Shown here: one piece after another, positions 1 to 7,267 of the stretch
Numbering within the stretch: position 1 is the stretch's first letter
How the letters are laid out: the number at the start of each line of letters is the position of its first letter
Assembly: GCF_000168975.1 (NCBI RefSeq)
Contig: NZ_AAUW01000010.1
Span: 1-64,000 of the forward strand
From: Roseibium aggregatum IAM 12614
GTDB lineage: Bacteria; Pseudomonadota; Alphaproteobacteria; Rhizobiales; Stappiaceae
DNA length: 64,000 bases
Reading direction: 5' to 3'
The notes under the pieces: generated by a model
The model's database searches: none
The model's input: only the letters and a program-made list of their open reading frames with translations
Told to the model about the DNA's origin: nothing
Made by a program: the position numbers and the translations under genes

Positions 1-34
1 GAGACGCTGCTATCGCAGCTCCTCAGGATGAGGG
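1..34. repeat. Truncated arm of palindromic repeat family A
   Basis: The first bases carry the right arm of the long intergenic palindrome found elsewhere in the window (4717, 11283, 13988, 24026): a GAGACG segment followed by CTCCTCAGGATGAGGG. The left arm lies outside the window. It sits just downstream of the bhcR stop codon. Confidence 0.7.
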
Positions 35-85
35 TGAATGTGGAAATGGCCGTAGTTTCTTACTGTCGAAGGTAGCGAAGGGGCC

Positions 86-946
86 TCACTCCGCGGTCTT
101 TGTTTGCGGCAAAGCGTTTTCGCCGCCGAGGGCGGCGGTCAGTGCTGCCGCTGCCGTCTTCACCGCGTCGGCGAAGGGGGCGATCCTGTCCGGGCTGACC
201 CGGCTTGTCGGACCCGAGACGGAGAGCCCGGCAACGGCCTCGCCATAGTGATTGAACACGGGCGCCGCGATGCAGCGCATGCCGAGGTTCTTTTCTTCCC
301 CGTCGATCGAAAACCCGCGCGCCCGGATCGCTTCCAGGTCCGCAGCCAGCAGATCCGCGTCACACAGCGTGTGCTCGGTGAAACGCTCCCGGTCGGTCTG
401 CTTCAGAATGCGCTTGCATTGATCTTCGTCCATGAAGGCCAGCAGCGCCTTGCCGATGCCGGAGGCATGCAGCGGCGACAAGGTGCCGGGCGGGAAGAAC
501 GCACGAATGCTTTCGTGGGTTTCCACCTGACTGACGAACAGCACCTGGTCCGCCTGCGCGACGCCCAGATTGGCCGTTTCGCCCGTCTGCTCCATCAGGG
601 AGCGCAGGATTGGGCGGGCCCGCTCCACCAGACTGGTGCGCCTCAAAAATCGTGCACCGATAATGAAAGCGCCCGGGCCTATGTGCCAGAGCTGCTGGGC
701 CTGATCGAACTCCACCAGGCCGCGTGTCTCCAGCGTGAACAGGATGCGGTAGAGCGTAGCCGTGGATTCGCCAAGCTGGTCCGACAGGGCCGACAGCGAG
801 ACGCCGGACTGGGTGCTCAGATGCTCGAATACGGCCATTGCCCGGTCGAGCGACTTGATGGTGTTCTGCTCGGTCTTGTCGTCCCAGGCGCGTGGTCTCC
901 CACGGGCACGTCTTGTGGCGGAACTGTCGGGTTTGGGGTCTATCAT
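86..946 (-). CDS. bhcR: IclR-family regulator BhcR of the beta-hydroxyaspartate cycle
   Basis: This 286-residue protein has the IclR layout: a basic N-terminal tail, a winged helix-turn-helix at about residues 30-85 (SLDRAMAVFEHLS, then ALSDQLGESTATLYRIL), and a C-terminal effector domain at about 100-270 (SPLHASGIGKALLAF, EKNLGMRCIAAPVF). It is transcribed divergently from bhcA across a 170-bp AT-rich gap, the same arrangement as bhcR in Paracoccus denitrificans, where an IclR protein controls the bhc genes and responds to glyoxylate. The identity as BhcR rests on family plus position; the ligand is inferred. The ATG at 946 is preceded by only a weak ribosome binding site (GTGAG). Confidence 0.9.
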   Translation of the reverse strand: MIDPKPDSSATRRARGRPRAWDDKTEQNTIKSLDRAMAVFEHLSTQSGVSLSALSDQLGESTATLYRILFTLETRGLVEFDQAQQLWHIGPGAFIIGARFLRRTSLVERARPILRSLMEQTGETANLGVAQADQVLFVSQVETHESIRAFFPPGTLSPLHASGIGKALLAFMDEDQCKRILKQTDRERFTEHTLCDADLLAADLEAIRARGFSIDGEEKNLGMRCIAAPVFNHYGEAVAGLSVSGPTSRVSPDRIAPFADAVKTAAAALTAALGGENALPQTKTAE

Positions 947-1116
947 CAGCTCACTTTTTCAGAAATTGAAAAATCAATTCACCATATGAAAAATATAACA
1001 TACTGACAATACTGATAGTTTTCGCAAAATCCATTTTTGAAAAAATATTTTAAAAAAATTGCGGCGAGTTGCCTCCGCGCGATACCGTTTCTCAAAATTC
1101 ATAAGAGGAAACGGCC
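947..1116. promoter_or_regulatory. Divergent bhcR/bhcA promoter region
   Basis: This is the only gap between the two divergent genes, and bases 960-1065 are far more AT-rich than the surroundings. It holds a perfect inverted repeat (964-979), a 9-bp-spaced direct repeat ATACTGA (1000-1006 and 1009-1015), and a good ribosome binding site (AGAGGA) before bhcA. I cannot assign -35/-10 boxes with confidence. Confidence 0.7.
964..979. promoter_or_regulatory. Candidate BhcR operator (inverted repeat)
   Basis: AATTGA and TCAATT form perfect 6-bp arms around a 4-bp AAAA spacer, 18 bp from the bhcR start codon. IclR proteins bind short AT-rich palindromes between divergent genes, so this is the best operator candidate. 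No binding data are available. Confidence 0.45.
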
Positions 1117-2307
1117 ATGAGCTTCCAAAATCCTGTTTTCATTCCCGGCCCCACCAACATGCCGGAGGCGCTCCGCAGAGCCTGCGACATGCCGACTCTG
1201 GACCATCGCTCGCCGCTGTTCGGACAGATCCTCCAGCCTGCGCTTGCCGGCGTCAAAAAGGTGCTGAAGACGGAAACCGCCGAGGTATTCCTGTTTCCCT
1301 CGACCGGCACCGGCGGCTGGGAAACCGCGATCACCAACTGCTTGAGCCCCGGTGACAAGATCCTGGCTGCCCGCAACGGGATGTTCAGCCACCGCTGGAT
1401 CGACATGTGCCAGCGCCACGGCCTGAAGGTTGAGGTGGTCGAGGCGCCCTGGGGCACGGGATTGCCTGCGGACCGTTATGAGGAAATCCTCACGGCGGAC
1501 ACCAGTCACGAGATCAAGGCGGTTCTGGCAACCCACAACGAAACCGCGACCGGCGTCAAATCCGACATTGCCGCCGTGCGCCGTGCGCTGAATGCCGCGA
1601 AGCATCCGGCGCTGTTCTTTGTCGACGGCGTCAGCTCGATTGCCTCCATGGATTTCCGCATGGACGAATGGGGCGTCGATGCTGCGGTCACCGGCTCCCA
1701 GAAAGGCTTCATGCTGCCGCCGGGCCTCGCCATCATCGCCCTATCGCCTAAGGCGCAGGCCGCTGTTGAAAGCGCCCGGTTGCCGCGGACCTTCTTTGAT
1801 GTGCGCGACATGATGAAAGCCTACGCGTCGAACGCCTATCCCTATACGCCAGCTGTCGGCCTGATGAACGGTCTGAAGCAGAGCTGCGACATGCTGCTGG
1901 CTGAAGGGCTTGAGAACGTCTTTGCCCGCCATCACCGCATTGCCGAAGGCGTGCGTGCCGCAGTCCGGGCCTGGGGCCTGGAGCTTTGCGCCCGGTCACC
2001 GGACATCTATTCGGACTCTGTCAGCGCGATCCGCACGCCCGAGGGCTTCAACGCCACCGGCATCGTGACTCACGCCGCAGCGAAATACGGCGTCGCCTTT
2101 GGTGTCGGCCTCGGAGAGGTCGCGGGCAAGGTTTTCCGCATCGGCCACCTGGGCAGCCTGACCGACGTCATGATGCTGTCGGGTCTGGCCACAGCCGAAA
2201 TGGTCATGGCCGATCTCGGCCTCGACATCAAACTGGGGTCCGGTGTTGCCGCAGCCCAGGAAGTCTATCGCAGCGACAGCGCCATTGCCTCGAAGGAAGC
2301 CGCATGA
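1117..2307 (+). CDS. bhcA: L-aspartate:glyoxylate aminotransferase BhcA
   Basis: This 396-residue class V (fold type I) PLP aminotransferase resembles serine-glyoxylate aminotransferases. The PLP lysine is Lys196 in GSQKGFMLPPG; the N-terminus IPGPTNMPE and the LFPSTGTGGWE phosphate/cofactor region are also typical. In the BHAC it transfers the amino group of aspartate to glyoxylate, giving glycine and oxaloacetate, and oxaloacetate is the net product. The ATG at 1117 follows an AGAGGA site. Its stop overlaps the bhcB start by four bases (ATGA), so translation is probably coupled. Substrate is inferred from the complete bhcABCD neighbourhood; sequence alone would also allow serine:glyoxylate activity. 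Confidence 0.93.
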   Translation: MSFQNPVFIPGPTNMPEALRRACDMPTLDHRSPLFGQILQPALAGVKKVLKTETAEVFLFPSTGTGGWETAITNCLSPGDKILAARNGMFSHRWIDMCQRHGLKVEVVEAPWGTGLPADRYEEILTADTSHEIKAVLATHNETATGVKSDIAAVRRALNAAKHPALFFVDGVSSIASMDFRMDEWGVDAAVTGSQKGFMLPPGLAIIALSPKAQAAVESARLPRTFFDVRDMMKAYASNAYPYTPAVGLMNGLKQSCDMLLAEGLENVFARHHRIAEGVRAAVRAWGLELCARSPDIYSDSVSAIRTPEGFNATGIVTHAAAKYGVAFGVGLGEVAGKVFRIGHLGSLTDVMMLSGLATAEMVMADLGLDIKLGSGVAAAQEVYRSDSAIASKEAA

Positions 2308-3296
2308 AAACCGACGCCCTGACCCAGTACATCCCGACGCTTGAGGATATGCTCGTCGCCCATGAGCGCATCAAGCCGTATATCCACCGCACGCCGGTGT
2401 TGACTTCGTCATTCCTCAACGAACTGACCGGCGCGGAGCTGTTCTTCAAATGCGAGAACTTCCAGAAGGCGGGCGCGTTCAAGGTGCGCGGTGCATCCAA
2501 CGCCGTCTTTGGTCTGGACGAGGAAACCGCCAAGGCCGGTGTCGCCACCCATTCCTCCGGCAACCACGCACTCAGCCTGTCCTATGCGGCCGGCCGAAGG
2601 GGCATTCCCTGCCACGTGGTGATGCCGAGAACGGCGCCGCAGGCCAAGAAGGACGCGGTTCGTGGGTACGGTGGCATTATCACCGAGTGCGAGCCCTCCA
2701 CCTCCAGCCGCGAAGCGGTCTTTGCCGAGGTCGAAGCCCGCACTGGTGCGGAATTCGTTCACCCCTACAATGACCCGCGTGTCATTGCGGGGCAGGGCAC
2801 CTGTTCCAAGGAATTGCTGGAGCAGACAGACGGCCTCGACGCAGTGATTGCCCCGATCGGCGGCGGTGGCATGGTCTCCGGCACCTGTCTGACCCTGTCG
2901 AACCTGGCACCTGACGTGAAGATCTATGCCGCCGAACCGGAGCAGGCGGATGATGCCGCCCGCAGCTTCAAGGCCGGTCACATCATTGCCGACGATGCAC
3001 CGGACACGGTCGCCGACGGATTGAAAGTGCCGCTCAAGGAGCTGACCTGGCACTTCGTCTCCAATCACGTCACCGACATCCTGACCGCGTCGGAACAGGA
3101 AATCATCGACGCCATGCGCCTGATCTGGGCGCGGATGAAGATCGTCATGGAACCTTCTTCCGCCGTGCCACTGGCAACCATCCTGAAGAACAGGGACGTC
3201 TTCGCCGGAAAACGCGTCGGCGTCATCATCACCGGCGGCAATGTCGATCTCGGCAAGCTGCCCTGGAGCATCCTGTGTTCCGAGGAACGCAGCTAA
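2304..3296 (+). CDS. bhcB: beta-hydroxyaspartate dehydratase BhcB
   Basis: This is a 330-residue fold type II PLP enzyme of the serine/threonine dehydratase family. Lys60 in GAFKVRGASN is the Schiff-base lysine, THSSGNHALSLSYAA is the substrate loop, and IGGGGMVSG near residue 185 holds the PLP phosphate. In the BHAC it removes water from (2R,3S)-beta-hydroxyaspartate to give iminosuccinate. The ATG at 2304 was chosen because it overlaps the bhcA stop and gives a family-typical N-terminus; the reading frame stays open upstream inside bhcA but that part is not this gene. Serine racemase or threonine dehydratase would be the alternatives without the gene context. Confidence 0.92.
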   Translation: MKTDALTQYIPTLEDMLVAHERIKPYIHRTPVLTSSFLNELTGAELFFKCENFQKAGAFKVRGASNAVFGLDEETAKAGVATHSSGNHALSLSYAAGRRGIPCHVVMPRTAPQAKKDAVRGYGGIITECEPSTSSREAVFAEVEARTGAEFVHPYNDPRVIAGQGTCSKELLEQTDGLDAVIAPIGGGGMVSGTCLTLSNLAPDVKIYAAEPEQADDAARSFKAGHIIADDAPDTVADGLKVPLKELTWHFVSNHVTDILTASEQEIIDAMRLIWARMKIVMEPSSAVPLATILKNRDVFAGKRVGVIITGGNVDLGKLPWSILCSEERS

Positions 3297-3318
3297 GATG
3301 CGCCATTGCTTTAAAAAC

Positions 3319-3363
3319 GATCAACTTTTCAGCATTCGGATGAAATCCGAACGCTGGTTGATC
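3319..3363 (+). promoter_or_regulatory. Large intercistronic hairpin between bhcB and bhcC
   Basis: GATCAAC (3319-3325) pairs with GTTGATC (3357-3363), and after a TTTT bulge CAGCATTCGGAT (3330-3341) pairs with ATCCGAACGCTG (3345-3356) around a GAA loop, with one G-U pair. No T-run follows, so it is not a normal terminator. It ends 32 bases before the bhcC start, leaving the GGAGA ribosome binding site free. A role in mRNA stability or processing is plausible but inferred. Confidence 0.75.
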
Positions 3364-3395
3364 CGGACCGTTTGAGCCACTTGGAGAAGTACAAA

Positions 3396-4559
3396 ATGAA
3401 CGCACAAACCGGATTTGAAAAACTCGAAGTCGGCTATGACATTCCCGCCGTGCCCGGCATGGATGAGGCCGATATCCAGACGCCTTGTCTGGTGCTCGAT
3501 CTCGATGCGCTGGAGCGCAACATCAAGAAGATGGGCGACTATGCCAAGGCCCACGGCATGCGTCACCGGGTGCACGGCAAGATGCACAAGTCGGTGGATG
3601 TCGCCAAGTTGCAGGAACGCCTCGGTGGTGCCGTCGGGGTGTGCTGCCAGAAGGTTTCGGAAGCCGAAGTCTTCGCCCGTGGCGGCATCAAGGACATCCT
3701 GGTGTCCAACCAGGTGCGCGACAAGGCCAAGATCGACCGCCTGGCCCGGCTGCCCAAATTCGGGTGCCGCACGATCGTCTGTGTCGACGATCTCGCCAAT
3801 GTTGCCGACCTGTCGGAAGCAGCCGTCAAACACGGCACCACGCTGGAAGTCTTCATCGAGATCGATTGCGGCGCAGGGCGCTGCGGCGTGACCACGAGTG
3901 ACGCCGTCGTCGAAATCGCCAAGGCGGTGGACGCGGCAAGCAACCTGAAGTTCACCGGCATCCAGGCCTATCAGGGCGCCATGCAGCACATCGACAGCTT
4001 CGAAGCCCGCAAGGAAAAGCTCGACATTGCCATTGCCATGGTCAAGGACGCTGTGGAGGCGCTGAAGATGGTAGGCCTGGAACCGGAGCTCGTTTCCGGC
4101 GGCGGCACGGGTTCCTATTATTTTGAATCCAATTCCGGTGTCTACAACGAGCTGCAATGCGGCTCCTACGCCTTCATGGATGCGGATTATGGCCGCATTC
4201 TCGACAAGGACGGCAAGCGCATCGACCAGGGCGAATGGGAAAACGCCTTCTTCATCCTGACCCAGGTGATGAGCCACGCGAAAGCCGACAAGGCGATCTG
4301 CGATGCGGGCCTGAAAGCCCAGTCCGTCGACAGCGGCCTGCCGGTCATCTACGGCCGCAGTGACGTCGAATATGTCAAGTGCTCGGACGAGCATGGCGTC
4401 ATCGCCGACCCGAACGGCGTCCTGAAGGTCGGCGAGAAGCTGAAGCTGGTGCCTGGACACTGCGACCCGACTGCCAACGTTCACGACTGGTATGTCGGCG
4501 TGCGGGGCGGCAAGGTCGAGACGGTCTGGCCGATCTCGGCCCGTGGCAAGGCTTATTGA
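3396..4559 (+). CDS. bhcC: beta-hydroxyaspartate aldolase BhcC
   Basis: This 387-residue protein belongs to the D-threonine aldolase/alanine racemase-like fold type III family. Lys62 in HGKMHKS matches the PLP lysine motif of D-threonine aldolases, and His355 with Asp357 in GHCDPT are the expected divalent-metal ligands. It condenses glycine with glyoxylate to beta-hydroxyaspartate. The ATG at 3396 is preferred over an upstream in-frame TTG at 3372 because GGAGA lies eight bases upstream. It is separated from bhcB by a 99-bp gap with a large hairpin, and from bhcD by 309 bp holding two palindromic repeats. Confidence 0.92.
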   Translation: MNAQTGFEKLEVGYDIPAVPGMDEADIQTPCLVLDLDALERNIKKMGDYAKAHGMRHRVHGKMHKSVDVAKLQERLGGAVGVCCQKVSEAEVFARGGIKDILVSNQVRDKAKIDRLARLPKFGCRTIVCVDDLANVADLSEAAVKHGTTLEVFIEIDCGAGRCGVTTSDAVVEIAKAVDAASNLKFTGIQAYQGAMQHIDSFEARKEKLDIAIAMVKDAVEALKMVGLEPELVSGGGTGSYYFESNSGVYNELQCGSYAFMDADYGRILDKDGKRIDQGEWENAFFILTQVMSHAKADKAICDAGLKAQSVDSGLPVIYGRSDVEYVKCSDEHGVIADPNGVLKVGEKLKLVPGHCDPTANVHDWYVGVRGGKVETVWPISARGKAY

Positions 4560-4582
4560 GGACCACGAGCTCCCAGCTGCTC

Positions 4583-4691
4583 GTCATTGCCGGGCTCGAC
4601 CCGGTAATCCATGCCGTGATCTTTCCGCACGTCGAAGCTTTTCGAACGAATGGGGCACGGCATGGATGCCATGGTCAAGCCATGGCATGAC
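4583..4691. repeat. Palindromic intergenic repeat (GTCATTGCCGGGCTCGACC type)
   Basis: The left arm GTCATTGCCGGGCTCGACC...CCATGCCGTG and the right arm CACGGCATGG...GGCATGAC are imperfect inverted copies, so the whole 109-bp unit could fold into one long hairpin. It begins 23 bases after the bhcC stop, inside the bhc operon. Confidence 0.75.
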
Positions 4692-4716
4692 GGCGGTGGA
4701 GTTTGTCACACCAACC

Positions 4717-4831
4717 ACCTCCTCATCCTGAGGAGGGCTGACAAGCCCGTCTCGAAGGATGGGCCAAGAATTCCGGAACAAGTGGCCCATCCTTCGAGAT
4801 GCGTGCAAGGCGCGCTCCTCAGAATGAGGTC
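4717..4831. repeat. Palindromic repeat family A, copy in the bhcC-bhcD gap
   Basis: Outer arms CCTCATCCTGAGGAG and CTCCTCAGAATGAGG and inner arms TCTCGAAGGATGGGCC and GGCCCATCCTTCGAGA make a nested palindrome about 115 bp long. It ends 37 bases before the bhcD start codon. Together with the repeat at 4583 it fills the 309-bp gap 4560-4868, which has no gene. Confidence 0.85.
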
Positions 4832-4868
4832 TTTAGACGTTCAGGGTCAGAACCCTCTGGAGACACAT

Positions 4869-5834
4869 ATGATCATCGTTCCTGAAAAGGAAATCGCAGG
4901 CCTCATCGGCCGCCAGGAATCCTTTGACGCTGTCGAAAGCGTCTTTGCCGCCATGGCGAGTGGGGCAGCCTGTAATTTTCCGGTTATCCGTGAGGCCATC
5001 GGCCATGCCGATGCGCTTTATGGCTTCAAGTCGGGCTTCGACCGGTCTTCGCTGGCGCTTGGCCTGAAGTCCGGTGGCTACTGGCCGGGCAACATGGCAA
5101 AGGGCCTGACCAACCACCAGTCGACCGTGTTCCTGTTCGATGCCGATACCGGCAAGGCAAAGGCCGTTGTCGGCGGCAACCTGTTGACCGCTCTGCGCAC
5201 GGCGGCAGCCTCTGCGGTTTCCATCAAGCATCTCGCACGCAAGGACGCGAAGGTGCTTGGCATGATCGGGGCCGGTCACCAGTCGGCATTCCAGATGCGG
5301 GCGGCCGCCGAACAGCGCAGCTTTGAAAAGGTACTCGGCTGGAATCTTCATCCGGAAATGCTGGTGCGCCTGGAGGCAACCGCAAATGAGCTCGGTCTGC
5401 CTTACGAATCTGTCGATCTGGCCAGGCTGGGTGCGGAAGCCGACGTGATCATCTCGATCACCTCCAGCTTTGATCCGATCCTGATGGAAGAGCACGTCAC
5501 GCCGGGCACCCATATCGCCTGCATGGGCACGGATACCAAGGGCAAACAGGAAGTCGATACTGCCCTTGTTGCCAAGGCCAAGCTCTTCACGGATGAAGTC
5601 GCTCAGTCGGCAACCATCGGCGAATGCCAGCATGCGGTCGCCAGCGGAATTGTCTCTGAGGACAATATAATTGAGATCGGCGCCGTCATTAATGGTAATC
5701 ATCCGGGCAGGATCTCGCAGAGCGATATTACGCTTTTCGACGGGACCGGCGTCGGCCTTCAGGACCTTGCCGTGGCGTCTGCTGCGGTCGATCTGGCAAT
5801 CCAAAAGGGCGTCGCGATCGAAGTGGATTTCTAG
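4869..5834 (+). CDS. bhcD: iminosuccinate reductase BhcD
   Basis: This 321-residue protein belongs to the ornithine cyclodeaminase/mu-crystallin family. A Rossmann nucleotide site is seen at GMIGAGHQS (Gly134, Gly136), preceded by VVGGNLLTALRTAAAS, a family signature. In the BHAC it reduces iminosuccinate with NAD(P)H to L-aspartate, regenerating the amino donor of BhcA. The ATG at 4869 has GGAGA close upstream; the frame is open further upstream but that stretch is repeat DNA. The GAPDH-like gene follows after 14 bp. Confidence 0.92.
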   Translation: MIIVPEKEIAGLIGRQESFDAVESVFAAMASGAACNFPVIREAIGHADALYGFKSGFDRSSLALGLKSGGYWPGNMAKGLTNHQSTVFLFDADTGKAKAVVGGNLLTALRTAAASAVSIKHLARKDAKVLGMIGAGHQSAFQMRAAAEQRSFEKVLGWNLHPEMLVRLEATANELGLPYESVDLARLGAEADVIISITSSFDPILMEEHVTPGTHIACMGTDTKGKQEVDTALVAKAKLFTDEVAQSATIGECQHAVASGIVSEDNIIEIGAVINGNHPGRISQSDITLFDGTGVGLQDLAVASAAVDLAIQKGVAIEVDF

Positions 5835-5848
5835 ACGGACCGTAGACA

Positions 5849-6832
5849 ATGCGGATTGTGATCAACGGGTTCGGCCGGATCGGTCGGACCCTCTTGCGTC
5901 AAGTGATGAAACTACCCGAAGCGGAACGGATCGAGGTGGTGCGGATCAACGATATCGCACCGCTGGAAACCTGTGCCTATCTCTTCAAGTATGACAGCGT
6001 CTTCGGTCCCTGGCCGGGCGACGTAACGGCGGGCGAGGGCACCTTGACGGTGGACGGGCGCGAGATGGTGTTTTCCGCCGAACACGATCTGTCTGTTCTC
6101 GATCTTTCAGACATCGACGTGGTGCTGGAATGCACCGGCAAGGCGGACACGCGCGAGATCGCAGAACGCGGTCTGAAAGCAGGCGCGGCCAACGTGCTGG
6201 TGTCCGGTCCTTCCAGGGCCGCCGACATCACGCTGGTGCTTGGTGCGAACGAAGATCAGCTCGGCGATCACCGCATCGTCTCAAACGGCTCCTGCACCAC
6301 CAACGCACTCGCCCCTCTGCTGCGCGGCCTGGATGATGCCATCGGCATCAAGAGCGGGCATATGACGACCATCCACTGCTACACGGGCAGCCAGCCGATG
6401 GTGGATGCCCCGCGCGGGCCGCTGGAGCGCAGCCGCGCAGGTGGTGTCTCGATGGTGCCGACCACCACCAGCGCCACCAAGCTGGTCGGCAAGGTGCTGC
6501 CGCAGCTTGAGGGCAAGATCAGCGGTGCCGCCGTCCGGGTGCCCGCGATCAGCGTGTCCGCCGTCGACCTGACGGTGACACTGGCACAGCCCGTCAAGGC
6601 ACCCTTCAATGATAGACTGCTCGAGATCTTTTCCGGCAATCCGGTGATCGGCTTCGTGCAGGACCACGTGGTGTCCACGGACATGCGTGCGCGGCCGGAA
6701 TCCCTGGTCATTCACCTGCCCGAAACGCTCGAGGCCAATGACCACCAGGTGCGTATTTTCGGCTGGTACGACAACGAATGGGGCTTTTCCGCCCGCATGA
6801 TCGACATGGCCCGGCTGATGGCGGGGCGGTAA
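5849..6832 (+). CDS. Divergent glyceraldehyde-3-phosphate dehydrogenase family protein in the bhc operon
   Basis: This 327-residue protein has the full GAPDH frame: NAD-binding INGFGRIGRTLL at the N-terminus, nucleophile Cys149 in SNGSCTTN, His176 in TTIHCYT, and YDNEWGFSARM near the end. Two near-invariant positions differ: the second cysteine of the SCTTNC motif is Ala153, and the phosphate-site glycine in PTSTG is serine (Ser208 here). The Arg of AVRVPAISVSAVDL is kept. It lies 14 bp after bhcD on the same strand, so it is probably the last gene of the operon. It may be a GAPDH isozyme, an erythrose-4-phosphate dehydrogenase-like enzyme, or act on another aldehyde; sequence alone does not decide. 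Confidence 0.85.
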   Translation: MRIVINGFGRIGRTLLRQVMKLPEAERIEVVRINDIAPLETCAYLFKYDSVFGPWPGDVTAGEGTLTVDGREMVFSAEHDLSVLDLSDIDVVLECTGKADTREIAERGLKAGAANVLVSGPSRAADITLVLGANEDQLGDHRIVSNGSCTTNALAPLLRGLDDAIGIKSGHMTTIHCYTGSQPMVDAPRGPLERSRAGGVSMVPTTTSATKLVGKVLPQLEGKISGAAVRVPAISVSAVDLTVTLAQPVKAPFNDRLLEIFSGNPVIGFVQDHVVSTDMRARPESLVIHLPETLEANDHQVRIFGWYDNEWGFSARMIDMARLMAGR

Positions 6833-7219
6833 GGGGGGAGAAGCCGCAAGCTCTCCTGTCACCGTCGTTCCGGATCAGTGCAGCATCGCTGCAACTTGAT
6901 CCGGAACGCAGCTGATCTGTGTCAGCGCAGCGAACACCTCAGAAGAAGACTTGGCCGCGCTTTCAGCGCGAAATATGTCTGGATTCCGGATCTGCGTCCG
7001 GCTGCGCCTCCCTTGTCCGGAATGACGGAGGGGAAAATTTCCAACTGCTGAAACGCCTGAAATTCTTCCCTGCGAACCCTCACCATCGTCATCCCGGCCA
7101 AACGAAGTGCGAGCCGGGATCGGGGAGCCCCTGGACCGGATCATTTCACATTATCAAGTGAAAAGCCCCGGCACCTGGTTTCGGATCTCCGCGCCCAGGA
7201 AGACGGGCGACAGAAATAA
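6833..7219. repeat. Gene-free stretch with degenerate palindromic repeats
   Basis: No credible gene lies between the GAPDH-like gene and the permease. Bases 6862-7028 begin CGTTCCGGATCAGTGC and end TCCGGAATGACG, an imperfect inverted repeat pair, with a second inner pair. Bases 7089-7195 start with GTCATCCCGGCCAAACGAAG, a degraded relative of the intact unit at 45530. I see no promoter or RNA gene. Confidence 0.6.
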
Positions 7220-7244
7220 AAAGGGCCGCTCAGGCGGCCCTTTC
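7220..7244. terminator. Rho-independent terminator of the urate permease operon
   Basis: AAAGGGCCGC and GCGGCCCTTT form a perfect stem with a TCAG loop. The flanking A and T bases allow it to work on either strand; it lies 24 bp past the permease stop codon on the minus strand. Confidence 0.8.
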
Positions 7245-7267
7245 TCATCCTCATGTAAAGCTTGGCC

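Noticed and set aside
4650-4868. N-terminal extension of bhcD
   Set aside because: The stretch is made of intergenic palindromic repeats, while ATG 4869 has a ribosome binding site and family-typical start.
6841-7195. Small open frames after the GAPDH-like gene
   Set aside because: They lie in degenerate repeats, lack ribosome binding sites and show no protein-like pattern.
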